Below are positions 25,927 to 33,488 of a stretch of 52,660 bases of DNA, piece by piece; position 1 is the stretch's first letter; each line of letters starts with the position of its first letter. The notes beneath the pieces are model-generated. The model ran no database searches and had not been told where the DNA came from. It worked only from the letters and a program-made list of their open reading frames with translations. Source of the stretch: Blastococcus sp. Its GTDB lineage: Bacteria > Actinomycetota > Actinomycetes > Mycobacteriales > Geodermatophilaceae. The DNA lies in contig JAODNN010000182.1 in the NCBI GenBank assembly GCA_025465355.1, positions 1 to 52,660 of the forward strand, read 5' to 3'. The position numbers and the translations under genes are program-made.

Positions 25927-27696
25927 CTACCGGTCACCGGAGAGCACGAGGCCGGCTCCGGGAATGGCGTTCAGCAGCGCCTGCGTGTACTCCTGCTGCG
26001 GGTGCTCGAACACTGTCTCGGTGTCGGCGTGCTCCACCAACGTGCCGCTCTGCATCACGCACACCCGGTCGGCGATCTGCCGGACCACGGCCAGGTCATG
26101 GGTGATGAACAGGTAGGTGAGCCCGAGCTCGGCCTGCAGCTCGGAGAGGAGGGCCAGAATCTGCGCCTGCACCAGCACGTCGAGGGCGGAGACCGCCTCG
26201 TCACACACGACGACCTCGGGCCGCAGGGCCAGGGCACGGGCGATGGCAACGCGCTGACGCTGGCCGCCGGACAGCTCGTTGGGATAGCGGCGCATCACCG
26301 AGGACGGCAGCGAGACCCGGTCCAGCATCTCCCGCACGGTCGCCTCGCGGGAGCGCTTGTCCCCCACGCGATGCAGCCGCAGCGGCTCTTCGATGGTGCG
26401 GTAGATGCTGTATGTCGGGTCCAGGGAGCCGTACGGGTTCTGGAAGATGGGCTGGACCCGACGGCGGAAGGCGAACTGCGCCTTGCGGTCGAAACCGTTC
26501 ACGTCCACGCCGTCGAAGAGCACCCGTCCGGCGGTGGGCGTCTGCAACCGCAGCACCATCTGGGCGAGCGTGGACTTGCCCGACCCCGATTCGCCGACGA
26601 CGGCGGTGGTGGTCCCCCGGCGGACAGTGAACGAGACGTCGTCCACCGCCTTGAACTCCGCTGCGCGGGGACCGGCACCACGGATCTTGTAGACCTTGGT
26701 GAGGTTCTCGATGGTGAGGACGTCGTCGGTCACGGCGGCGGCGGCCGGCCCCGACGCCGCCTCGGCCGCGAGGGTGCCGCCCTCCTGGGCAGCAGCATCG
26801 GCCACCTGCTCGGCCCGCTCGACCACCTCGGCCCGGGCCGCGGCCGTGTCCGCTCGCCGGGAGGCCAGCGACGGCGCCGAGGCGACCAGGCGGCGGGTGT
26901 AGGGGTGCTGCGGGTCGCGCAGGATCTCGCGGGCCGGCCCGGACTCCACGACCTGCCCCCGGTACATCACGACCAGGTGCTCGGCCCGCTCGGCAGCGAG
27001 GCCGAGGTCATGGGTGATGAGCAGCACGGCGGTGCCCAGCTCCGTGGTCAGGGTCTCGAGGTGGTCGAGGATCTGCCGCTGCACGGTGACGTCGAGGGCG
27101 GACGTGGGCTCGTCGGCGATGAGGAGCTTGGGCCGCGCCGCCAGGCCGATGGCGATCAGCGTGCGCTGCCGCATCCCGCCGGAGAACTCGTGCGGGTACT
27201 GCTTGAGCCGGCGCTCGGCATCGCCGAGGCCGGCCTCGGTCAGCAGCTGGGCAGCCTGCCGCTTGGCCTCGGCGCCCTTGGCGCGACCGTTGGCTTTCAG
27301 CGCCTCGGCGACCTGGTACCCGATCTTCCACACCGGATTGAGGTTGGACATCGGATCCTGTGGCACCAGCCCGATGGCGTCGCCTCGGATCCCCACGAAC
27401 TCCTTGGCGGGCAGCTTGGTGAGGTCGCGACCCTCGAACAGGATCTGCCCTCCGGTCACCCGGCCGGTACCAGGGAGAAGGTCGATGATCGCGTGCGCCG
27501 TCGTCGACTTCCCGGAACCGGACTCCCCCACGATCGCCACGGTCTGTCCGGGATAGACCACGAGGTTCGCCTTGCGGACGGCAGGCACGTCCCGGCCCTG
27601 CGCCGACTTGAACGCGACGTCGAGGTCGATGATCTCCAGCAGCGGCGAGTTCGGGTCGACGAACTCCTGGCGGGTCGAGGAAATGATCTCGCTCAT
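25927..27696 (-). CDS. oligopeptide/dipeptide ABC transporter, double ATP-binding subunit (second system)
   Basis: This 589-residue protein has two ABC ATPase domains (about 20-265 and 325-575). NBD1: GESGSGKS, FSGGMRQR, LIADEPTSALD. NBD2: GESGSGKS, LSGGQRQR, VVCDEAVSALD, where Walker B reads CDEA rather than the usual DEP. The domains are joined by an Ala-rich acidic linker (about 283-320). Unlike the ATPase of the first system it lacks the four-Cys extensions after either NBD, so it is not a simple duplicate. The start ATG overlaps the preceding permease stop (ATGA). Substrate specificity is set by the partner binding protein at 29755-31398. Confidence 0.9.
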   Translation of the reverse strand: MSEIISSTRQEFVDPNSPLLEIIDLDVAFKSAQGRDVPAVRKANLVVYPGQTVAIVGESGSGKSTTAHAIIDLLPGTGRVTGGQILFEGRDLTKLPAKEFVGIRGDAIGLVPQDPMSNLNPVWKIGYQVAEALKANGRAKGAEAKRQAAQLLTEAGLGDAERRLKQYPHEFSGGMRQRTLIAIGLAARPKLLIADEPTSALDVTVQRQILDHLETLTTELGTAVLLITHDLGLAAERAEHLVVMYRGQVVESGPAREILRDPQHPYTRRLVASAPSLASRRADTAAARAEVVERAEQVADAAAQEGGTLAAEAASGPAAAAVTDDVLTIENLTKVYKIRGAGPRAAEFKAVDDVSFTVRRGTTTAVVGESGSGKSTLAQMVLRLQTPTAGRVLFDGVDVNGFDRKAQFAFRRRVQPIFQNPYGSLDPTYSIYRTIEEPLRLHRVGDKRSREATVREMLDRVSLPSSVMRRYPNELSGGQRQRVAIARALALRPEVVVCDEAVSALDVLVQAQILALLSELQAELGLTYLFITHDLAVVRQIADRVCVMQSGTLVEHADTETVFEHPQQEYTQALLNAIPGAGLVLSGDR

Positions 27697-28643
27697 CTCT
27701 TCCGTGACTTCGGGTCGAGGGCCTCACGCACGGCGTCGCCCAGCATGATGAAGCTCAGGACGGTCAGGGACAGCGCCGCGGCCGGGTAGAGCAGAACGGA
27801 CGGGTTGGAGCGCAGCACGTTCTGCGCCTGGTTGATGTCGCCGCCCCAGGACACCGTCGTCGCCGGGTTCAGCCCGATACCGAGGAACGACAGCGTGGCC
27901 TCTGCGCCGATGAACGCCCCCAGCGAGACCGTCGCGATGACGATGACCGGCGCGATCGCATTCGGCAGCACGTGGCGCAGCAGATTCTTCGCCCGGGAGG
28001 CACCCAGTGCGGTGGCCGCGGTCACGTACTCCGCGTTACGGACCGAGAGGACCGAGCCGCGCATGATGCGCGCGACCTGTGGCCAGCCGAAGACGGCCAG
28101 CACGAGCGCGACGACCCACACCGTCTTGTCCGGGAATGCCTGCATGCAGGTGATCGCCCCGAGCAGCAGGGGGACGGAGAAGAAGATGTCGGTGAGGCGC
28201 GCGAGGACCGCGTCCAGCCAGCCGCCGTAGAAGCCGGCGAGCGCGCCGATGACGCCACCGACCAGCACGGTGATCGCGGTGCTCAGGACACCGACGCTCA
28301 CCGACGCCCGCGCGCCGTAGACGACCCGGGAGTAGATGTCGCACCCCTGGACGTCGAAGCCGAACGGATGGCCCGACGTGCTCCCCAGGAGGCTGTTCTG
28401 CAGCTCGCAGTGGGTCGGGTCCTGGGTGGCGAACAGCCCCGGGAACAAGGCCAGCACGATCAGGAACAGGATGATCACCGACGAGATGATGAACAGTGGG
28501 CGCCGGCGGAGCGTGCGCCAGGCCTCCAGCCAGAGACCGCCGGGCGGAGTGGACTCGTCGACCTGATCGGTCGTCGCGAGCGGCGTCTCCTCCAGGTCGG
28601 CGACGAATCGGGTCTGGGCGGCCCGGAGCGCTGTCTCAGACAT
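27693..28643 (-). CDS. ABC transporter permease (DppC/OppC type, second system)
   Basis: This 316-residue permease has an N-terminal polar extension followed by LRRRPLFIISSVIILFLIVL as first helix, five further helices, and an EAA loop VTAATALGASRAKNLLRHVL. It ends with the family tail DAVREALDPKSRKR. A loop after helix one contains two cysteines (HCELQNS and VQGCDIYS), as in other actinobacterial members. ATG 28643 overlaps the end of the preceding permease by eight bases; the longer open frame upstream is a shadow of that gene. Confidence 0.9.
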   Translation of the reverse strand: MSETALRAAQTRFVADLEETPLATTDQVDESTPPGGLWLEAWRTLRRRPLFIISSVIILFLIVLALFPGLFATQDPTHCELQNSLLGSTSGHPFGFDVQGCDIYSRVVYGARASVSVGVLSTAITVLVGGVIGALAGFYGGWLDAVLARLTDIFFSVPLLLGAITCMQAFPDKTVWVVALVLAVFGWPQVARIMRGSVLSVRNAEYVTAATALGASRAKNLLRHVLPNAIAPVIVIATVSLGAFIGAEATLSFLGIGLNPATTVSWGGDINQAQNVLRSNPSVLLYPAAALSLTVLSFIMLGDAVREALDPKSRKR

Positions 28644-29562
28644 AGCGGATCCTCGGGTCCAGGACGGCGTACAAGAGGTCGACGAATAGGCTGGTGAGGA
28701 TGTAGATGACCACCAGCACGGTGACGATCGAGACGACCGTCGGGCCCTCACCGCGGATGATCGCCTGGTAGAGGGCGTGCCCGACACCGGGGATGTTGAA
28801 GATGCCTTCGGTGACGATCGCTCCCGCCATCAGCGCCCCGAGGTCGGCACCCAGGAAGGTCACCACCGGGATCAGCGAGTTGCGGAGCACGTGGGTGCTG
28901 ACGACGCGCCGCCGGGAGAGCCCCTTGGCCGTCGCGGTGCGTACCCAGTCAGCGCTCAGGTTCTCGGTGACCGAGTCCCGGGTCAGCCGCAGCACATAGG
29001 CGAAGGAGATCGAGCCGAGCACGAGGGCCGGCACGACCAACTGTCCCCACGAAGCCTCCGGCCCCACCGTGGGGTTGATCCAGCCGAGCTTGACGCCGAA
29101 CACGATCTGGACGACGAACCCGATGACGAAGATCGGGACGGCGATGACGACGAGGCTCGCGACGAGCAGCGTGGCGTCGAAGACGCCGCCCCGACGCAGC
29201 CCGGCGATCAACCCGGCGCCGATGCCGAAGACGCCCTCGAACAACAGTGCCAGGAGTGCCAGCCGGATGGTGACCGGAAAGGCCTGGGCCATGACCTCGG
29301 TGACCGGGCGCCCGGAGTACGACGTTCCGAAGTCCAGGGTGAGGATGCCCTTGAGATAGGTCAGGTACTGCTGGAAGAACGACTCGTCGAGGTGGTACTG
29401 GTGCCGCAACTGGGCGGCAACCCCCGGGGCCAGGGGCCGGTTTCCGCCCAGCGCCGCGATGGGGTCACCCGGCAGCAGGAAGACCAGCGCGTACACCAGC
29501 AAGGTCGCGCCGAAGAACACCGGGATCATCTGCAGGACGCGGCGTCCCACGTACCACGCCAC
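28636..29562 (-). CDS. ABC transporter permease (DppB/OppB type, second system)
   Basis: This 308-residue permease starts VAWYVGRRVLQMIPVFFGAT and has six helices, the loop VRTATAKGLSRRRVVSTHVL as ATPase contact, and the ending DLLYAVLDPRIRYV. AGGAGG is followed by TCTTTGGTG, so GTG 29562 sits at the best distance; TTG three bases earlier is possible. It is the first membrane gene after the binding protein, separated from it by a strong hairpin and a short tandem repeat. That is consistent with lower expression of the membrane parts than of the binding protein. Confidence 0.9.
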   Translation of the reverse strand: MAWYVGRRVLQMIPVFFGATLLVYALVFLLPGDPIAALGGNRPLAPGVAAQLRHQYHLDESFFQQYLTYLKGILTLDFGTSYSGRPVTEVMAQAFPVTIRLALLALLFEGVFGIGAGLIAGLRRGGVFDATLLVASLVVIAVPIFVIGFVVQIVFGVKLGWINPTVGPEASWGQLVVPALVLGSISFAYVLRLTRDSVTENLSADWVRTATAKGLSRRRVVSTHVLRNSLIPVVTFLGADLGALMAGAIVTEGIFNIPGVGHALYQAIIRGEGPTVVSIVTVLVVIYILTSLFVDLLYAVLDPRIRYV

Positions 29563-29578
29563 CAAAGACCTCCTTGTT

Positions 29579-29629
29579 GTGCGCGCTCGTCGTGCGCGCT
29601 CGTCGTGCGCGGCTCGTCGTGCCGGCTCG
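29579..29629. repeat. short tandem repeat upstream of the second oppB
   Basis: The 13-base unit GTGCGCGCTCGTC occurs twice in tandem (29579-29591, 29592-29604), then once with an extra G (29605-29618) and once partially. It lies in the transcribed gap just before the permease ribosome binding site, so copy-number variation could change spacing or mRNA structure. Confidence 0.7.
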
Positions 29630-29696
29630 CCCGCTTCGAATCTACGACGCGTTCCGACACCGGCGGCCCGCCGGATCGAGGACCGGCGATGACGGG

Positions 29697-29729
29697 TGCG
29701 GGGTGGGGCCCGGAGGACCCCACCCCGCA
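29697..29729 (-). terminator. hairpin between binding protein and permease genes
   Basis: TGCGGGGTGGGG (29697-29708) pairs perfectly with CCCCACCCCGCA (29718-29729) around a nine-base loop. It begins about 25 bases after the binding-protein stop. It has no T-run, and the downstream genes lie on the same strand, so it probably acts as a partial terminator or mRNA stabiliser. Confidence 0.75.
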
Positions 29730-29754
29730 ACGTGGCCAATCGCAGGTCAGGCCG

Positions 29755-31398
29755 TTACTGCTTGTTGATCGCGTAGAACAGCGGGATCGAGTCCCAGCCG
29801 ACCTGAACGTTCGACACGTTCTGGCTGGAGCCACCGCTGATGTTCGCGTACCAGAGCGGGATGGCCGGCAGATCCTTGAACAGGGTGGCCTGGGCCTGGT
29901 TCAGCAACTGGTTGGACTCGTTCAGCGTCTTCGCCGCAGCAGCCTCGTCGATCAACTTGTCCAGCTGCGGGTTGGAGTAGTCGCCGTCGTTGGAGCTGGC
30001 CTTCGTGTAGTACAGCGGCTGGATGAAGTCGTACAGGCCGGGGTAGTCGGCCTGCCAGCCGCTGCGGAAGGCGCCGGTCATCGTTCGGTCCGTGACGTCC
30101 TTGCGCAGCGCGGCGAAGGTCGGGTAGGGCTTGCCCTGCGCCTGGATGCCCAGGGTGTTCTTGAGGCCGTTGGCCACCGCGTCCACCCATTCCTGGTGAC
30201 CGCCGTCGGCGTTGTAGGCAAGGGTGAACGTCCCGCTCCACGGCGACATGGCGTCCGCCTGGGCCCACAGCTGCTTGGCCTTGCTGGGGTCGTAGCTCAG
30301 CACGGTGTTGCCCGGGAGGTCGCCGGAGTAGCCGGCGATGGTGGGCGACGTGAAGTCCTTGGCCGGAGTGCGAGTGCCCTTGAAGATCGCCTTGGTGATC
30401 GTCGGACGGTCGATGGCGTACGAGATCGCCTGCCGACGCAGCGCGCCCTCAGCCCCGCTGAAGTGGGCGAGCTTCTCCGGGATCGTGAAGGACTGGAAGA
30501 TCGCGGCCGGCTGGTTGACGGCGCGGTCGCCCAGGTCCTTCTGGAAAGTGCCCAGCGCGCTCGGCGGCACCGCGTCGAGGACGTCGAGCGAACCGGCCAG
30601 CAGGTCGTTGTACGCGGCCTCCTGCGACTGGTAGAAGCTCAGCGTCAGGCCGCCGTTCTGCGGCTTCCGGGGACCGGTGTACTTGGGGTTCGGCACCAGG
30701 TCGATCTTGACGTTGTGCTGCCAGGCGGTCGGCGACTTCAGCATGTACGGACCGTCGCCGACCGGGTTCTGGCCGAACGCCTTGATGTCGGTGAAGGCCT
30801 TGTCCGGCAACGGGAAGAACGCGATGTAGCCGAGCTGGAGCGGGAAGTCGGCCTGGGGACGGGAGAGCTTCACGGTGAAGTGCGTGTCGTCGACGACCTT
30901 GAGGCCGGACAGCGTCTTCGCGGTGGGCGGCGTGGCCGAGACCGCGTCGTAGCCCGCGATGGGCGCATAGAAGGAGCTGAGCAGCTGCGCGTTGGTCGAC
31001 AGCGCGCCGTAGTTCCAGGCGTCGACGAAGTTCTTCGCCGTCACGGCCGTGCCGTCCGACCACTTCTGACCGCTCTTGAGCGTGATCGTGTAGTCGGTCG
31101 GGTCCGAGGGCGTGATCGACTCCGCCAGGTCGTTGTGCGGCGCACCCTTCGCGTCGTAGTAGACAAGGCCGGAGAAGATCGAGTTGATGATCTTGGTGCC
31201 GCCCTCCTCGTTCGTGTTGGAGGGGATCAGCGGGTTCTGCGGCTCGCTGGAGTTGGCCGTCACGATCCCCTTGCCGGCGGCATTGCTCCCACTGCCGCCG
31301 GAGCTCGAGCTGCTGCTGTTGCCCGAACACGCGGTAAGTAGCAGTGCGGCCGCGGCCGCGGCCACTAGGCCACGGGTCACACGGGTTGAGGCAGTCAT
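29755..31398 (-). CDS. peptide ABC transporter substrate-binding lipoprotein (second system)
   Basis: This 547-residue lipoprotein of the SBP_bac_5 family has signal peptide TASTRVTRGLVAAAAAALLL, lipobox LTAC and a long Ser/Gly linker. KSGQKWSDGTAVTAKNFVDA and RRQAISYAIDRPTITKAIFK are typical family segments, and the C-terminal part has YPGLYDFIQPLYYT, common in oligopeptide binders. ATG 31398 has GAGGAG upstream; the long upstream frame is not coding. It precedes its permease and ATPase genes, unlike the first system, where the binding protein is last. The ligand is inferred to be an oligopeptide but not shown. Confidence 0.9.
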   Translation of the reverse strand: MTASTRVTRGLVAAAAAALLLTACSGNSSSSSSGGSGSNAAGKGIVTANSSEPQNPLIPSNTNEEGGTKIINSIFSGLVYYDAKGAPHNDLAESITPSDPTDYTITLKSGQKWSDGTAVTAKNFVDAWNYGALSTNAQLLSSFYAPIAGYDAVSATPPTAKTLSGLKVVDDTHFTVKLSRPQADFPLQLGYIAFFPLPDKAFTDIKAFGQNPVGDGPYMLKSPTAWQHNVKIDLVPNPKYTGPRKPQNGGLTLSFYQSQEAAYNDLLAGSLDVLDAVPPSALGTFQKDLGDRAVNQPAAIFQSFTIPEKLAHFSGAEGALRRQAISYAIDRPTITKAIFKGTRTPAKDFTSPTIAGYSGDLPGNTVLSYDPSKAKQLWAQADAMSPWSGTFTLAYNADGGHQEWVDAVANGLKNTLGIQAQGKPYPTFAALRKDVTDRTMTGAFRSGWQADYPGLYDFIQPLYYTKASSNDGDYSNPQLDKLIDEAAAAKTLNESNQLLNQAQATLFKDLPAIPLWYANISGGSSQNVSNVQVGWDSIPLFYAINKQ

Positions 31399-31656
31399 GC
31401 TGCGTCTCCTCGAAGTACTGGGGCTCAACCCGAGCCCCGGTTGGGTATTTCCGGACCTACTCCCGTCAGGCACCGGGAGCTGGTTGGTCATCAATCCGAG
31501 CATTGCTTTGCTGGGAGGCGCCGCTGCGGGCGCCGCCCGCGGGACCTCCGACTCGCCTTCGATCAGCGACCCCGGGTCCGACGGCCAGGCGCCTGCTCGG
31601 CGTGACGGGGTGGACCCTAGGCACGTGCCACAAGGGCAGTCCACGCCCGTCATCGA

Positions 31657-31686
31657 TTTGTGACCTGTTCTCCCGATGGTCACGAA
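31657..31686. promoter_or_regulatory. inverted repeat, possible operator
   Basis: TTTGTGACC, 12 bases, GGTCACGAA: eight of nine positions are symmetric. It lies centrally in the divergent gap and could control the peptide transporter, csbD-like, or both. Confidence 0.4.
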
Positions 31687-31694
31687 TGCAACGT

Positions 31695-31718
31695 GTTTCA
31701 CACTAATCACGGTGGTAT
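31695..31718 (+). promoter_or_regulatory. candidate SigB/SigF-type promoter of csbD-like
   Basis: GTTT (31695) is followed after 14 bases by TGGTAT (31713-31718), close to the GTTT...GGGTAT consensus of general-stress sigma factors. A second weaker candidate is GTGTGT-N15-GGGTAA (31782-31808), which would give a more usual short leader. CsbD is a sigma-B gene in Bacillus, which makes this plausible. Confidence 0.3.
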
Positions 31719-31840
31719 GGCGAGATGACTTCCGGTCTAGCCGGTCCGGTTCCGCACAGCTTCCACCTCGCGGTGCCTCCCGTGTGTACCGCCACGCCGG
31801 GCGGGTAAGCGCTCCCCACCACACACCTGAGGAGGTCCTG

Positions 31841-32011
31841 ATGAGCGGCGTGGACAAGATGAAGAACAAGGCGCAGGAACTGGCCGGCGAGGGCAAGGAG
31901 TCCGTCGGCGACGCCACCGACAACCGTGACCTGCAGGCCGAGGGCGAGAAGGACAAGATGGCCGGCAACCTCAAGCAGGCCGGCGAGAAGGTGAAGGACG
32001 CGTTCAAGTGA
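31841..32011 (+). CDS. CsbD-family stress protein
   Basis: This 56-residue, highly charged, Lys/Glu/Asp-rich protein reads MSGVDKMKNKAQELAGEGKE and later EGEKDKMAGNLKQAGEKVKD. This matches the CsbD family of small helical general-stress proteins. It has no catalytic motif and its function is not established. GGAGGTCCTG directly precedes ATG 31841, a near-perfect ribosome site. The longer open frame upstream is spurious. It is followed by a hairpin terminator at 32061-32095, so it is probably monocistronic. Confidence 0.9.
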   Translation: MSGVDKMKNKAQELAGEGKESVGDATDNRDLQAEGEKDKMAGNLKQAGEKVKDAFK

Positions 32012-32060
32012 GCCCGTTCGCGTGAGCCAACACCGCCGGTGAGCCCGACGGTCGGCAATC

Positions 32061-32095
32061 GAGAGCGTCGCCCCCCGTTCCGGGGCGGCGCTCTC
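32061..32095 (+). terminator. terminator after csbD-like
   Basis: GAGAGCGTCGCCCC (32061-32074) pairs with GGGGCGGCGCTCTC (32082-32095), 14 positions with one T-G wobble and a seven-base loop. It lies 50 bases after the stop codon. Confidence 0.75.
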
Positions 32096-32144
32096 CGTCG
32101 TTCAGGGAGCGCCGTGACCGGGTCGCACACCCCGGAACTGCGGG

Positions 32145-32906
32145 TCAGAGGCGGGTGAGGAGGGCTCGGACGGCGGGGATGAGGGGGCGGTCCGCGGCGA
32201 TCAGGTCGAGCTCCTCGAGCTCGTCGGCACCCACCCACCGGAGCTGCGCGTGCTCGCGCGCCTCAGGCACGCCGCCGGCGAGGCGCACCCACCACACCCG
32301 CAGGGTCGAGTCTCCGGGGCGCCCCCCGCCGACGACTCCGTCCAGCACCACCTCGCCGAGGAAGGCCTGCGGCTCGACCGACACCGCGAGCTCCTCCTGG
32401 ATCTCTCGGACGAGCGCCGACAGGTCCGACTCCCCCGCCTCCACCTTGCCTCCGGGAAACTCCCAGCACCCGTCGTAGGGGCCACCGGAGCGTTGCGCCA
32501 TCAGCACCCGGCCGCCCTCGACGACCGCGGCGCCGACGACCTGCACCACGTCCAGCGCACGCCGGGCTGCGGCCGCGGAGTAGGCGTCCAGGTGGGCCTG
32601 CATCGACCGGAGGATCCGCCGGCGCAGCACCACCTGGTCCACGAGGCCCCCCAACGGGCCGGGGAGCCCGGTGTCCCAGTCGATCTGCTCGTCGACCAGC
32701 GTTCCGGCCCCGGTGGCGGTGAACCGCCGCGAATGGGTCAGCCAGCGCCAGCCGCGGCCCTGGCCGACGACGTAGACGTCCCGCACGGGCCGCAGCGAGA
32801 CGACCTCGTCCAACGGCGCACCCCAGGGGCGGCCCAAGGTGCGGGCCACGTCGAACGCGACGGTCAGCGGCGCATCCACCAGAGTGGTGAAACGCAGCTG
32901 AAACAC
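32145..32906 (-). CDS. SRPBCC-Nudix fusion protein
   Basis: This 253-residue protein joins two folds. Residues 1-115 look like an SRPBCC lipid/ligand-binding domain: FQLRFTTLVDAPLTVAFDVA, and later GTLVDEQIDWDTGLPGPLGG, VLRRRILRSMQAHLDAY. Residues 120-253 form a MutT-type Nudix hydrolase: VVGAAVVEGGRVLMAQRSGG, YDGCWEFPGGKVEAGES and the Nudix box core LVREIQEELAV with catalytic glutamates intact; the late Gly of the consensus is Ala. The second half resembles 8-oxo-dGTP/CTP pyrophosphohydrolases. The pairing suggests ligand-controlled or membrane-linked nucleotide cleanup, but this is inference. It is divergent from the Rrf2 gene. Confidence 0.85.
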   Translation of the reverse strand: MFQLRFTTLVDAPLTVAFDVARTLGRPWGAPLDEVVSLRPVRDVYVVGQGRGWRWLTHSRRFTATGAGTLVDEQIDWDTGLPGPLGGLVDQVVLRRRILRSMQAHLDAYSAAAARRALDVVQVVGAAVVEGGRVLMAQRSGGPYDGCWEFPGGKVEAGESDLSALVREIQEELAVSVEPQAFLGEVVLDGVVGGGRPGDSTLRVWWVRLAGGVPEAREHAQLRWVGADELEELDLIAADRPLIPAVRALLTRL

Positions 32907-32941
32907 GGCCTCACTTTCCCAGACCCGGCAGGATGGGCCGT

Positions 32942-33415
32942 GTGCGCATCACTGCCCGCGTCGACTACGCCGTCCGCGCCGCCCTCGAACTCGCCGCCGC
33001 GGCGCCCGGCGCGCTCACCAGCGAGAAGATCGCGACGGCGCAGGGCATCCCGGCGCGGTTCCTCCAGGCGATTCTCCGCGACCTCCAGCACGCCCGGCTC
33101 GTGAGCAGCCAGCGCGGCCGTGAGGGCGGCTACCGGCTGGCCCTCCCGGCGTCGGAGATCTCGATCGCCCGCGTCATGCGGGTGGAGCAGGGCTTCCTCG
33201 CCGACGTGCACGGTCAGCGCCCCGAGGACGTCGACTACCCCGGGGCGGCGGCCTCCCTCGGCACCGTGTGGGTCGCCGCCCGCGCCTCCTACCGGCGGGT
33301 TCTCGAACAGGTCACCCTCGCCGACGTCGTCTCCGGTCAGCTGCCGGAGCACGTCGGCGAACTGGTCCAGTTGGAGGACGCCTGGCGCTCGTTCGGGGAC
33401 GACGCCGGCCGCTGA
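32942..33415 (+). CDS. Rrf2-family transcriptional regulator, cysteine-free
   Basis: This 157-residue winged-helix protein begins MRITARVDYAVRAALELAAA, the classical Rrf2 start, and has IPARFLQAILRDLQHARLVS and SQRGREGGYRLALPASEISI as recognition helix and wing. It has no cysteine, so it cannot bind an iron-sulfur cluster in the way IscR and NsrR do; CymR, a sulfur regulator, is a cluster-free relative. Directly downstream are a perfect palindrome and cysC, and further on sirA and cysH. I recall an Rrf2 gene beside cysDN in M. tuberculosis (Rv1287). GTG 32942 is preferred because CAGGAT lies 7 nt before it; ATG 32933 is the alternative. Confidence 0.87.
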   Translation: MRITARVDYAVRAALELAAAAPGALTSEKIATAQGIPARFLQAILRDLQHARLVSSQRGREGGYRLALPASEISIARVMRVEQGFLADVHGQRPEDVDYPGAAASLGTVWVAARASYRRVLEQVTLADVVSGQLPEHVGELVQLEDAWRSFGDDAGR

Positions 33416-33429
33416 CAGCCCCTCCGTGC

Positions 33430-33448
33430 GGGTGACCCTCGGTCACCC
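33430..33448. promoter_or_regulatory. perfect palindrome between rrf2 and cysC
   Basis: GGGTGACC, CTC, GGTCACCC: eight perfectly paired bases around three, in the 73-base gap ahead of cysC. Symmetry and position suit an operator for the adjacent Rrf2 regulator. It could also fold as a small hairpin after the rrf2 stop codon, 15 bases upstream. Confidence 0.5.
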
Positions 33449-33488
33449 ACGGTCGGCACCACGCCCGCGCTGCGGAACACTGCACGGC

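Larger units (their letters stand above)
31399..31840. other. divergent regulatory region, no gene
   Basis: This 442-base gap separates the second binding protein (minus) from csbD-like (plus). It holds several dyads: GGGGCTC/GAGCCCC (31420-31438) close to the binding-protein ribosome site, CTCCCG/CGGGAG (about 31462-31481), and TTTGTGACC/GGTCACGAA (31657-31686). Two candidate stress-sigma promoters face csbD. The longer open frames here lack protein-like composition. Confidence 0.6.

Noticed and set aside
28777-31341. Long plus-strand frame opposite the second permease and binding protein genes
   Set aside because: Antisense to recognisable transporter genes; no protein-like motif.
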